Shown piece by piece: positions 1-7,195 of a DNA stretch of 13,592 nt (position 1 is its first letter; the number at the start of each line of letters is the position of its first letter). The stretch comes from an uncultured Rubrobacteraceae bacterium (GTDB lineage: Bacteria; Actinomycetota; Rubrobacteria; Rubrobacterales; Rubrobacteraceae): positions 1 to 13,592 of the forward strand of contig CADCUZ010000041.1 of NCBI GenBank assembly GCA_902806015.1, read 5' to 3'. Below the pieces are notes generated by a model. It saw nothing but the letters and a program-made list of their open reading frames with translations, did no database searches and was not told the DNA's origin. The translations under genes and the position numbers were made by a program.

Positions 1-307
1 AATCATCGCCCGTGAAGACAGTCTACAGCGACGGTCAAGAGCATTGGCCCGGATGCATTCATGGATCCGGCTGCCAGCGATTACGTTCTAGCAGTGCGAG
101 TAAGACATGTTGGTTCGATCGTTATGGCGCATGCTGTAGGTCAAGGGTTAACAAGCGGCCCGGGCCGGGCTTCTGACGCCGAAGGCGGGGGCGGCGGGTC
201 CCACGGTGCGGGACCCGCAAGGCGGCCCGGAGTAAGTCGGGCCAAAGTGGGGCCTCCTTGGGCTGAGGTCGATTCTGTTGGGTTCTACGGGGTACGGGTT
301 GCCGCCG
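1..307. other. gene-free left end with stem-loops
   Basis: No convincing gene is seen here. One open frame crosses the region on the plus strand, but its translation is low-complexity Arg/Pro/Gly-rich sequence that continues antisense through the membrane-protein gene at 308-775, so I treat it as a GC-skew artefact. The stretch from 1 to about 150 is less GC-rich than the rest. Two inverted repeats (194-218 and 224-243) sit in the right half, beyond the stop codon of the minus-strand gene at 308. The end of any upstream gene lies outside the window. Confidence 0.5.
194..218. terminator. 9-bp perfect stem-loop, possible terminator
   Basis: GCGGGTCCC (194-202) and GGGACCCGC (210-218) form a perfect 9-bp stem with a 7-base loop. 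It lies about 90 bp past the stop of the minus-strand gene ending at 308, where a terminator for that gene or for the whole importer operon would be expected. There is no T-tract on either side, so it is not a canonical intrinsic terminator. A protein-binding site is an alternative. A second, weaker repeat, GGCCCG (224-229) with CGGGCC (238-243), is next to it. Confidence 0.3.
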
Positions 308-775
308 CTACGGACGGTTGCGGGTCAGGGCGCTGTAGATCAAGCCCCATGCCGCGCCGTAGGCGGCGTGGTCGAGGGCGGGCAGCAGGACCTTCGGGGT
401 CTGCTGCTTCCACGGGGGCGAGTGGACGCCCGCCAGCGGCAGCCAACTCGCCCACCCCACGCCCCAGGCGAGGATTCCAAGCGAGGAGCCCACGGCGGCC
501 TCCTCGCCCGCCCCCCCGCTCTCCCTGCGCAGGAGGCCGAAGGCCGTCCCCGCGCCGACGCCGTAGGCTATGTGGGCCGTCGCGGCCAGGGCCCTTCGGG
601 TGCCAAGCGAGAAGCCGTCTGGGGCGAAGAGTTCCTCGACCCGATCCACGACCTGCGTCGGGGCGGTGTCGAAGACCAGCCCCGCCTTATTCAAAACCCA
701 GCGCAGCGCCGACAGGACGAGCGTGCCCCCGGCCCCGCCGAGCGCCCCCGCCTTAACCCTGGTCTTAGCGTCCAT
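308..775 (-). CDS. small four-helix membrane protein, hypothetical
   Basis: A 155-residue protein of unknown function, probably in the cytoplasmic membrane. Four hydrophobic stretches are visible at about residues 10-26, 62-82, 95-116 and 132-150. The second and fourth each begin with the same motif, H-x-A-Y-G (68-72 and 136-140), followed by small residues; this suggests an internal duplication or two matched helices. There is a loose resemblance to YagU/DUF1440-like small membrane proteins, which I cannot confirm. The ATG at 775 is chosen because GAGGAGG lies about 8 bases upstream; an in-frame start 20 codons earlier (835) has no such site and would add a basic, unstructured leader. It lies 97 bp downstream of permease 2 on the same strand, so it may be the last gene of the importer operon, but an inverted repeat at 802-830 separates them. 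Confidence 0.65.
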   Translation of the reverse strand: MDAKTRVKAGALGGAGGTLVLSALRWVLNKAGLVFDTAPTQVVDRVEELFAPDGFSLGTRRALAATAHIAYGVGAGTAFGLLRRESGGAGEEAAVGSSLGILAWGVGWASWLPLAGVHSPPWKQQTPKVLLPALDHAAYGAAWGLIYSALTRNRP

Positions 776-801
776 GCGGCGTCCTCCTCGTGTGCCGGAC
801 C

Positions 802-830
802 GCGTCAATCCGGTTTGTACCCGGATACGC
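802..830. repeat. inverted repeat between permease 2 and membrane gene
   Basis: ATCCGG (808-813) and CCGGAT (821-826) form a perfect 6-bp stem around a 7-base loop. The stem extends outward by GCGT (802-805) with ACGC (827-830), with a 2-base bulge on one side, making 10 bp in all. No T-run follows on the minus strand. It could attenuate transcription between the importer operon and the downstream gene, or be an operator for that gene. No homologous site was recognised. Confidence 0.35.
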
Positions 831-872
831 GGCATTCCAACGCGAGGACGGCGCCTGGCCCGTTCTGAGGTG

Positions 873-1796
873 CTACTCCTTGCGGTAGGGCTTGCCGACG
901 GCGGCGGGGGCTATCGCGCGCCCGCCAAAGCCGGCGAGGACGACGATGGTGAGGACGTAGGGGATCATCTGTATAAACTCGTTCGGGATGGCCTCCGGCG
1001 GCACCCTGATGGTGAGCGCCTGCGCGAGTCCGAAGAGCAGGGCGGCGCCGAACGCGCCCAAGGGGTGCCACCGGCCGAAGATGAGCGCCGCCAGTGCTAT
1101 AAAGCCGCGCCCGCCGGTCATGTTTTCGGAGAAGGCCGAGAGGATGCCCATAGAGAGGTAGACGCCGCCCAGCCCCGCGAGCATCCCGGAGAGGGCCACC
1201 CCGAAGTAGCGCATCCTGGCGACGCTCACGCCGGCCGTGTCCACCGCCTCGGGCACCTCGCCCGTGGCCCGCAGGCGAAGTCCGAACGGGGTTTTGAAGA
1301 GGACGAAGAAGGAGACGGGGACGAGCAGGTACATCAGGTAGACGAGCAGGCTCTGGTCGAAGAGGGCGGGGCCTATAACGGGTATCCAGGAGAGGACGGG
1401 GATCGCGACGGGGGCGAACTTCTCGACGTCCGGGGAGGTGCCGCCCTGGTTGAAGACTATGACCATGAGGAAGCCCGTGCCGCCGAGGGCGAGCAGGTTG
1501 ATGGCGGTGCCCGAGATGATCTGGTCGGCCTCGAACGTCACGCACATCACGGCGTGGATGAGCCCGAAGATGAGCCCCGCCCCCAGGGCAGAGAGCAGCC
1601 CCGCCCACGCGCTGCCGCTCAGGAACGCGCCCACCACGCCGGCGAAGGCGCTGATAAGCATTAGCCCTTCGAGCCCGATGTTCACCACCCCGCTCCGCTC
1701 GCTGAACATGCCGCCCAAGGCGGCGAAGACGAGCGGCGTCGCGAATCGGATGGTGGCGGCGAGGACCGCGCCGACGGTCGCCAAGAGCTCCTCCAC
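873..1796 (-). CDS. nucleoside-type ABC transporter permease 2
   Basis: Membrane subunit of a BPD_transp_2 family importer (YufQ/NupC-like partner in BmpA/PnrA systems), about 307 residues and entirely hydrophobic. Near the N-terminus is the family motif VNIGLEGLM, preceded by a T-P-L-V-F helix; both are typical of the second, shorter permease of nucleoside importers. It would form the channel heterodimer with permease 1 and be energised by the ATPase upstream. The GTG at 1796 shares its first base with the last base of the permease 1 stop codon (TAGTG), so translation is probably coupled. An in-frame TTG at 1784 has a better ribosome-binding site (GGAGG, 5 bases away) and may be the true start; it would remove only four residues. 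The gene ends with K-E-stop at 873. The family is clear; the transported nucleoside is inferred. Confidence 0.9.
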   Translation of the reverse strand: MEELLATVGAVLAATIRFATPLVFAALGGMFSERSGVVNIGLEGLMLISAFAGVVGAFLSGSAWAGLLSALGAGLIFGLIHAVMCVTFEADQIISGTAINLLALGGTGFLMVIVFNQGGTSPDVEKFAPVAIPVLSWIPVIGPALFDQSLLVYLMYLLVPVSFFVLFKTPFGLRLRATGEVPEAVDTAGVSVARMRYFGVALSGMLAGLGGVYLSMGILSAFSENMTGGRGFIALAALIFGRWHPLGAFGAALLFGLAQALTIRVPPEAIPNEFIQMIPYVLTIVVLAGFGGRAIAPAAVGKPYRKE

Positions 1797-2953
1797 TACG
1801 ACCCGAGCCCCTTCTCCAGGCGCGTCCCGGTCGCCAGATCCCGGGCGCGCTTGCCGAGGATGAGCTCGACAAGCTTCGTCGCCGTCACGAAGAGCAAGAT
1901 CACAGCGAGCAGCACGGTCGTCAGGTCCAGCGGCACCCGCGTGTCGAACTGCATCTGCTGCGCCCCGGAGGCGAGCGCCCCGAAGACGATCGCCCCGAGC
2001 ACGACCCCGACAGGATGGTTGCGCCCCAACAGGGCCACCCCGATGCCGTTGAAGCCCACGTTGCGCACGAACGGCAGGTCCATGTTGCCGTAGACGCCCA
2101 TAACCTCCACCCCGCCGCCGAGGCCCGCGAAAGCGCCGCCGATGGCGAGCGCGAGGATGGTGTTCCGGCCGATGCCGATCCCGGCGTAGTTCGCAGCCCC
2201 CGGCGAGAGCCCGACCGCCCTGAGCTCGAAACCCGTCTTCGTCCGCCACAGGAGCAGGTACGCGACGACCGCCGCCAGCAGGGCCAGCAGGATCCCGTAA
2301 TTCGCCAGCCCCAGGCCCGCGCCCAGGATCGGGATCTTGGCCGACTCCTCTATGGGCTCCGTGCCCGGAATCGGGCCCGAACGGGCGAGCGGCACCCGTG
2401 TCAAGTAGGAGGTGAGGAAGATCGCTATAAAGTTCAGCATGATCGTCGTGATGACCTCGTGAGCCCCGAAGTACGCCTTCAAGACCCCGGGGACCGCGCC
2501 CCACAGGAAGCCCGCCAGGGCGCAACCCACGAGGGCCACGGGGATCGCACCCGGTCCCAGAAACCCGAGCACCACGCCAAGCCAAGCCGCGGCCATCGCG
2601 CCCATGTAGAACTGCCCCTCGCCCCCGATGTTGAAGAGCCCCGCCCGAAACGCCACGGCCACAGCGAGGCCCGTGAAGACGAGCGGCGTCGTGTTCACTA
2701 GCGTCCGCCCGATGGCGGCGAGCGAGGCGGTGTCCTCGGGGGAAGGGGCCACGTCGGTGATCCTCAGCTCGTAGAGAAGAATGCGTACCAGAGAGGCCGG
2801 CGACCCGAACGCCCCCTCGAAGAGCGCGGTGTAGGCCGCGACGGGGTTGTAGCCGGTCGCCAGCATTATGACCGCGCCGATGGCGAATGAGATGAAGATG
2901 GCGACGAGCGGGAAGAGCAGCGACCCCCCGAGGTTGCCAAGCAGACGGCGCAT
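1796..2953 (-). CDS. nucleoside-type ABC transporter permease 1
   Basis: The longer membrane subunit of the importer (YufP-like), 385 residues. After an N-terminal membrane helix (about 12-33) there is a periplasmic-type segment, then the family motif F-N-I-G-G-E-G-Q followed by repeated hydrophobic helices. The length and order (long permease, then short permease) match BmpA-linked nucleoside systems such as B. subtilis yufNOPQ. The ATG at 2953 overlaps the ATPase stop codon in a TGATG arrangement, a classic sign of translational coupling. Its stop overlaps the GTG of permease 2 in the same way. Nothing looks truncated. The substrate class comes from the associated BMP-type lipoprotein, not from the permease itself. 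Confidence 0.92.
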   Translation of the reverse strand: MRRLLGNLGGSLLFPLVAIFISFAIGAVIMLATGYNPVAAYTALFEGAFGSPASLVRILLYELRITDVAPSPEDTASLAAIGRTLVNTTPLVFTGLAVAVAFRAGLFNIGGEGQFYMGAMAAAWLGVVLGFLGPGAIPVALVGCALAGFLWGAVPGVLKAYFGAHEVITTIMLNFIAIFLTSYLTRVPLARSGPIPGTEPIEESAKIPILGAGLGLANYGILLALLAAVVAYLLLWRTKTGFELRAVGLSPGAANYAGIGIGRNTILALAIGGAFAGLGGGVEVMGVYGNMDLPFVRNVGFNGIGVALLGRNHPVGVVLGAIVFGALASGAQQMQFDTRVPLDLTTVLLAVILLFVTATKLVELILGKRARDLATGTRLEKGLGS

Positions 2954-4527
2954 CAGGCCTTCTCCCGCCCGCCCTCGGCGCCCCGGCCAGCCATGAGCAG
3001 GCCGAGCTTCTCGTCCGTGGCCTCGGCGGCGTCCAGCGCGCCGACGATCCTGCCGTCGTAGATCACCAGTATGCGGTCGGCGAGGGACCGGACCTCCTCC
3101 AGTTCCAGGGACAGGAGCAGGATGGCCTTGTCCTTCTCCCGCTCCTCGATGAGGCGCCGGTGGATGAACTCGATGGCCCCCACGTCCACCCCGCGCGTCG
3201 GCTGGGCCGCGATGATGACCCCTGGGTCGCCGGAGAGCTCGCGGGCGAGCACGGCCTTCTGCTGGTTGCCGCCCGAGAGCGACCCGGCCCTGGCGTCAGG
3301 GTCCGGAGGTCGGACGTCGTAGGCCCGCAGGTTCTCGGCGGCGCGGCGGCGCATGACCTTAGGGAAGATCCAGCCGAACCGGGAAAACGGCGCCTCGTCG
3401 TAGGTCTTTAGCGCGTTGTTCTCGTAGAGCGTGAAGTCCTGCACGAGCCCCTTAGAGCCCCGGTCCTCGGGGACGTAGGCTAGGCCCCTCTCCTGCCGGG
3501 CGCCGGACCCCAGGCGCGTCACGTCCTCGCCGTCCAACTCTACCCGGCCGGACTCGCTCTTGCGGGTGCCGGCCAGCGCCTCGGCGAGCTCGGTCTGGCC
3601 GTTGCCGTCCACGCCGGCCACGCCTAGGATCTCCCCGCCCCGCACCTCCAGGCTCACCCCGCCCACCGCCACGGCCCCGGTCGAAGACCGCACCACCAGA
3701 TCCTCGGCCGCCAGGCGCGTCTTTCCGGGCTCGGTCCCGCCCTTCTCCACCCGCAGCAAGACCTCGCGGCCGACCATGAGGCGGGCGAGCTCGGCCTCCG
3801 TCGTGCCCTCCGTCTGGACGGTGTCCACGACCCGGCCGTCCCGGATTATGGTGATCTCGTCCGAGACACCCAGCAGCTCGCCGAGCTTGTGGGTTATGAG
3901 GACGATAGAGAGGCCGTCGGCAACCAGCTCCTTCAGTGTCGAGAAGAGGTCTTCGGTCTCCTGCGGTGTCAGGACCGCCGTCGGCTCGTCGAGCACGAGG
4001 ATGCGCGCGTCCCGGTAGAGGGCCTTCAGGATCTCGACTCGCTGCCGCACGCCCACCGAAAGGTCGGCGACGCGCGCGCGCGGGTCCACCTTGAGACCGT
4101 AGCGCCCGGCCAGCTCCTCGGTCTCCCGGATCGCCCGGGCGATGTCCAGCGAGCCGCCCTTGCGGGGCTCCGCGCCGAGCACGATGTTCTCGGCGACGGT
4201 CAGCGGGGGGATGAGGGTGAAGTGCTGGTGGACCATGCCGATGCCCCGGGAAACGGCGTCTTTGGGGTCCCGGACCTGGACCTCCTCGCCGTCCACGACC
4301 ACCGTGCCCGAGTCGGGCCTGTAGAGGCCGTAAAGGATCTTCATGAGGGTGGACTTGCCCGCGCCGTTCTCGCCGAGGAGGCCGAGGATCTCGCCCCTCC
4401 TCAGCTTTAGCGCGATGCCGTCGTTGGCCTTTACGGGACCGAACGTCTTGGTGATGCCCCGCATCTCCAGGACGGCCGGGGCCTCCGCGACCCCGGCCGT
4501 CCCGTCCGGCTCTCCGCCTGCGGTCAC
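2953..4527 (-). CDS. ABC transporter ATPase, two nucleotide-binding domains
   Basis: The energising subunit, 524 residues, two ABC domains in tandem as in RbsA/YufO-type sugar and nucleoside importers. Domain 1 is complete: Walker A GENGAGKST (52-60), signature LSVGVRQ (156-162), Walker B ILVLDE (176-181). Domain 2 has the signature LSGGNQQ (417-423), but its Walker A is G-V-D-G-N-G-Q-T (305-312), lacking the lysine, and its Walker B glutamate is replaced by Gln (A-A-Q-P, 440-443). Such asymmetry is normal in this family and does not indicate decay. The GTG at 4527 lies 10 bp after the lipoprotein stop and has only a weak ribosome-binding site, suggesting re-initiation; an internal ATG at residue 22, directly before the domain, is a less likely start. 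Cytoplasmic, bound to the two permeases. Confidence 0.94.
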   Translation of the reverse strand: MTAGGEPDGTAGVAEAPAVLEMRGITKTFGPVKANDGIALKLRRGEILGLLGENGAGKSTLMKILYGLYRPDSGTVVVDGEEVQVRDPKDAVSRGIGMVHQHFTLIPPLTVAENIVLGAEPRKGGSLDIARAIRETEELAGRYGLKVDPRARVADLSVGVRQRVEILKALYRDARILVLDEPTAVLTPQETEDLFSTLKELVADGLSIVLITHKLGELLGVSDEITIIRDGRVVDTVQTEGTTEAELARLMVGREVLLRVEKGGTEPGKTRLAAEDLVVRSSTGAVAVGGVSLEVRGGEILGVAGVDGNGQTELAEALAGTRKSESGRVELDGEDVTRLGSGARQERGLAYVPEDRGSKGLVQDFTLYENNALKTYDEAPFSRFGWIFPKVMRRRAAENLRAYDVRPPDPDARAGSLSGGNQQKAVLARELSGDPGVIIAAQPTRGVDVGAIEFIHRRLIEEREKDKAILLLSLELEEVRSLADRILVIYDGRIVGALDAAEATDEKLGLLMAGRGAEGGREKA

Positions 4528-4537
4528 GCGGTCGTGC

Positions 4538-5611
4538 CTACTCGACGGTGTCCGGGACCTTGACCTTGCCGCTTATGATGTCCTGGCGGGCCTCGTCCAC
4601 GGCGTCCTTGACCTCCTGGGGCACGTCGCCGTCGAAGCGCCCGTAGGGAGCGAGGGTGATGCCCTTCTCCTTCAGGCCGCGGTCCACCGTTGCCCCTCGC
4701 GGCGCGTCACGCCCGGCAGCCTCCACTATCGTGTCCCGTACGGCCACGTCCACGCGCTTGATGACGCTCGTGAGTATCGGGGAGTCCTTGAAGCGCTTGG
4801 CCTGGTCGGTGTCGACGCCGATGGCGAAGATGTCCTCCTCGGCGGCCGCCTCGAAGAGACCGCGGCCCGTGTTGCCCGAGGCGTGGTAGATCACGTCGGC
4901 GCCCTGCTCGATCTGCTGCTGGGAGATCTCCTTGCCCCTGGCGGGGTCGTTGAAGGCCTCCGGACCCGCACCCGCATACTGGGAGATGATCTCGCAGTCC
5001 TCGCACACGGATCTCACGCCGGCCTCATAGCCGGCCTGAAACTTCTGGATCAACGGCCCCTCGAGGCCGCCCAGAAATCCGACGACCTTCTCGTCTGAGG
5101 TCGTGTAGTCGGTGTCCTCTTGGGTCATGAGGCCCGCGACCACGCCAGCGAGGTAAGATCCTTCCTGTTCCCGGAAAACGAGGTTTATGACGTTGTCCGC
5201 GTCCTCGACGACGGAGTCCACGATGGCGTACTGGGTATCCGGGTACTGCGGCGCGATCTTGGCAAGGTCCTCGGTCATGAGGAAGCCGACCGCAAAGATC
5301 GGGGAGTTGCCGTTGTCCGAGAGCTGGGTGAGGTTGTTGCGGTAGTCGGTGGGCGCGGAGGACTCCAGGTACCGGCCCTTGAGCCCGAGGCGCTTCTCCG
5401 CGGCCTGCATCCCCTCGTAGGCGGAGTCGTTGAAGCCCTGGTCCCCGAGGCCGCCGACGTCGAGCACGAGAGCCGGCTGCTTTTTGGAACTGCCGCCCTG
5501 CTCTCCCCCACCGCCGCCTTGGTCCCCGCCTCCGCCGCCGCTGCTGCGACAGCCGGCGAGCACCAACGCCAGGGCCAGAAACAGCGAGACCAAAACCACG
5601 CTCTTACGCAC
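4538..5611 (-). CDS. BMP-family nucleoside-binding lipoprotein
   Basis: Substrate-binding lipoprotein of the importer, 357 residues, related to BmpA/PnrA/TmpC. Residues 1-21 are a lipoprotein signal: basic R-K, a hydrophobic run, and lipobox L-A-G-C with Cys21 as the lipid-anchored residue. A Gly/Gln/Ser-rich flexible tether follows (about 22-45). The binding domain opens with the family motif GGLGDQGFNDSAYEG (53-67). Further family motifs are HASGNTGRG and IGVDTDQ, which in PnrA-like proteins surround the purine nucleoside. The GTG at 5611 is chosen because AAGGAGG lies just upstream and the signal peptide begins exactly there; a frame extension to 5695 gives a leader that does not look like a signal. 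First gene of the operon. Purine nucleoside as ligand is inferred from the family. Confidence 0.93.
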   Translation of the reverse strand: MRKSVVLVSLFLALALVLAGCRSSGGGGGDQGGGGGEQGGSSKKQPALVLDVGGLGDQGFNDSAYEGMQAAEKRLGLKGRYLESSAPTDYRNNLTQLSDNGNSPIFAVGFLMTEDLAKIAPQYPDTQYAIVDSVVEDADNVINLVFREQEGSYLAGVVAGLMTQEDTDYTTSDEKVVGFLGGLEGPLIQKFQAGYEAGVRSVCEDCEIISQYAGAGPEAFNDPARGKEISQQQIEQGADVIYHASGNTGRGLFEAAAEEDIFAIGVDTDQAKRFKDSPILTSVIKRVDVAVRDTIVEAAGRDAPRGATVDRGLKEKGITLAPYGRFDGDVPQEVKDAVDEARQDIISGKVKVPDTVE

Positions 5612-5690
5612 GGGTCCTCCTTCTCCGCAAACCGCTCCCCGCGCGCAACCCGCCGGGCGTCCGCTCTTACATAACAGATCGTTACCCGGC

Positions 5691-5719
5691 ATCATATAGA
5701 GTTGGGATCATCCGCGCAA
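5691..5719 (-). promoter_or_regulatory. candidate promoter of the nucleoside importer operon
   Basis: On the minus strand, TATGAT (5691-5696; five of six consensus bases) has TTGCGC (5714-5719; matches only the TTG of the consensus) at an ideal 17-base spacing. Transcription would start near 5684 and give a leader of about 70 bases before the GTG at 5611. The -35 box overlaps the ribosome-binding site of the divergent SAHH-like gene. No clear promoter for that gene on the plus strand was recognised; the same AT-rich patch (5690-5700) could serve both directions. Confidence 0.5.
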
Positions 5720-5731
5720 AGGAGACGGAGA

Positions 5732-6868
5732 CTGCAACCCCCACACAGCAACGACGCCTTCGCCCGCGAGTTGGGGTGGCTACGCGGGTTCGCCCCCGCC
5801 ACCGCGGAGGCCGCCGCCGCCCTGCCCTCTCTTGATAACGAACGCCTGCTCGTGGTCTGCCACCTGGACCTCAAGATGGTCCCCTACTTCGAGGCCCTCC
5901 TCGCCGCGGGCGCCGAAGTCCACGCCTGCGCCGCCAACCCCGCCACGACCAGGGACGAGGTCGCCCGGCACCTAACGTCGCTCGGGGTGGAGGTCCCGGC
6001 CCGCAAGGGCGACCCTCCGGACCGCCACGAGGCCCACCTGCGGGCCGCCGTCGGGGCGGGGCCCACCCTGCTCTCGGAGATGGGCGCGGACGCCACGGCC
6101 TCCACCGAGGGCAAGCTCGCGGGCGTGCGCGGCGGCCTCGAGGCGACCGGCACGGGCCTTGGCCGGCTCCGCCGCCTCGACCTCGCCTACCCGGTCTTCG
6201 ATTGGGACACCGCCCCCATAAAGCAGGGCCTCCACAACCGTCACCTCGTCGGCCTGATGGCCGCAAACACCTTCCTCAACGTCACGGGCCTCTCCCTCTA
6301 CGGCAAGACCGTCCTCGTCGTCGGCTACGGCCCCGTCGGCCGCGGCGTGGCCGACGCAGCCCGCTCCTTCGGCGCCGTCGTGGAGGTCTGCGACCCCGAC
6401 CCCGCGGCCCGCCTCGCCGCGGCCCACCTCGGCTTTCCCACCCCCGGCCTCGAAGCCTGCCTCCCGCGCGCCGACGTCGTCTTCACGGCCACAGGCCGCG
6501 ACGGCGCGATCCCCTACGGGGCCCTCTCCTCCTGCAAGAGCAACGCCTTCCTCGCCAACCTCGGCCACACGGCCGGCGAGCTGCCCGTCGAAGAGCTCCG
6601 CCAGAACGTCGTGGACCTTCCGCGCGCGTACGTCGAGCGCGTCGACGTGGACGGCAAGACGCTCCACCTGCTCGCCGGCGGCGCCATGTTCAACCTGGCG
6701 GCCGGGCCGGGGGACCCCTACGACACCTTCGACCTCGTCACCGCGCTCATGATCGAGGCGACCGCCTTCCTCGCAGCCGAAGGCGTCGGGTACCCGCCCG
6801 GCGTCCACCCGCTGCCCAAGAAGGTCCAGGACCGCGCCGCCCGGCGCTACCTGAAGCCGGGCGCCTGA
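5732..6868 (+). CDS. divergent S-adenosylhomocysteine hydrolase-like protein
   Basis: A NAD-binding protein of the adenosylhomocysteinase family, about 378 residues, shorter than usual (roughly 420-490). Numbering from 5732: an N-terminal region with L-A-A-G-A-E-V and A-A-N-P-A-T-T-R-D (family: ASNPLSTQD), the dinucleotide fold at GYGPVG (198-203), LGH (277-279) matching the catalytic-His motif, and the C-terminal HPLPKK (359-364). Several residues normally invariant are changed: DDGGD reads EMGAD, the Lys-Phe-Asp-Asn segment reads K-Q-G-L, and the late G-H-P reads G-D-P. The reaction is therefore uncertain; hydrolysis of a related nucleoside thioether or adduct is possible. Start: AAAGGAG (5718-5724) sits 7 bases before CTG at 5732; TTG at 5702 is in frame but has no such site, and TTG at 5771 would cut into the conserved part. 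Divergent from the nucleoside importer. Confidence 0.82.
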   Translation: MQPPHSNDAFARELGWLRGFAPATAEAAAALPSLDNERLLVVCHLDLKMVPYFEALLAAGAEVHACAANPATTRDEVARHLTSLGVEVPARKGDPPDRHEAHLRAAVGAGPTLLSEMGADATASTEGKLAGVRGGLEATGTGLGRLRRLDLAYPVFDWDTAPIKQGLHNRHLVGLMAANTFLNVTGLSLYGKTVLVVGYGPVGRGVADAARSFGAVVEVCDPDPAARLAAAHLGFPTPGLEACLPRADVVFTATGRDGAIPYGALSSCKSNAFLANLGHTAGELPVEELRQNVVDLPRAYVERVDVDGKTLHLLAGGAMFNLAAGPGDPYDTFDLVTALMIEATAFLAAEGVGYPPGVHPLPKKVQDRAARRYLKPGA

Positions 6869-6871
6869 GAC

Positions 6872-7069
6872 CTACTGAAACAACTTTTTCAGGTTGTCTT
6901 CGAGGTAGTCGGCGGTGACGGGGCCTTCGGGGTCGTAGGCCACGGCCTCCTTGCAGAGGTGGTAGAGGGCCAGGGTGCGCGTCGGGGTCAGCCGGCGGCT
7001 CCCGGCCTGCTCCAGGACGAGCCGCATAAGGTCAAGGGCGACCTCGGCCTCGCTCTTTTGTGGCTCCAT
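6872..7069 (-). CDS. 65-residue hypothetical protein
   Basis: A small soluble protein, family not recognised. It is mostly amphipathic helix: an acidic/hydrophobic first helix (E-A-E-V-A-L-D-L-M-R-L-V-L-E), a linker with P-T-R-T, a second helix with a single Cys (L-C-K-E-A-V-A), then a short segment ending K-K-L-F-Q. It looks like a compact helical bundle of the kind that binds a partner protein. Evidence that it is real: ATG with GGAGGAG 8 bases upstream, a perfect TATAAT box 33 bases before the ATG, and normal amino-acid composition. Its stop lies 3 bp from the stop of the convergent SAHH-like gene. No terminator is visible between them apart from the short inverted repeat CTGAAA/TTTCAG (6875-6892) inside its own 3' end. 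Confidence 0.65.
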   Translation of the reverse strand: MEPQKSEAEVALDLMRLVLEQAGSRRLTPTRTLALYHLCKEAVAYDPEGPVTADYLEDNLKKLFQ

Positions 7070-7102
7070 GCGTGCGTCTCCTCCCCCTCGCCGGCGGGGG
7101 AG

Positions 7103-7134
7103 ATTATATCGGCCGAGGGCGGCGCTATGGTAAA
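7103..7134 (-). promoter_or_regulatory. candidate promoter of the 65-residue gene
   Basis: On the minus strand a perfect TATAAT lies at 7103-7108, in otherwise very GC-rich DNA. The best upstream element is TTTACC (7129-7134), but the 20-base spacing is longer than ideal, so the -35 assignment is weak. Start of transcription near 7096 would give a leader of about 27 bases holding the GGAGGAG ribosome-binding site. Confidence 0.5.
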
Positions 7135-7195
7135 CTTTCTGACGCTTTGATCCTACCGAACGGCCCTAGAACGGACCCGGATACCTCACCCCAGG

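Noticed and set aside
61..756. Long plus-strand open frame at the left end
   Set aside because: Its translation is Arg/Pro/Ser-rich with no domain, and most of it is antisense to the membrane-protein gene at 308-775, which has a ribosome-binding site and membrane helices.
570..1664. 364-codon plus-strand open frame opposite permease 2
   Set aside because: Low-complexity Glu/Gly/Asp/His composition typical of the antisense strand of a GC-rich membrane protein gene; no start signal.
2953..4527. Degenerate second ATP site as a sign of decay
   Set aside because: Loss of the Walker A lysine and of the Walker B glutamate in the second domain is usual in this two-domain importer ATPase family.
6875..6897. 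Intrinsic terminator from CTGAAA/TTTCAG or ACAAC/GTTGT
   Set aside because: Short, AT-rich, mutually exclusive stems lying inside the coding end of the 65-residue gene; noted only within that gene's entry.
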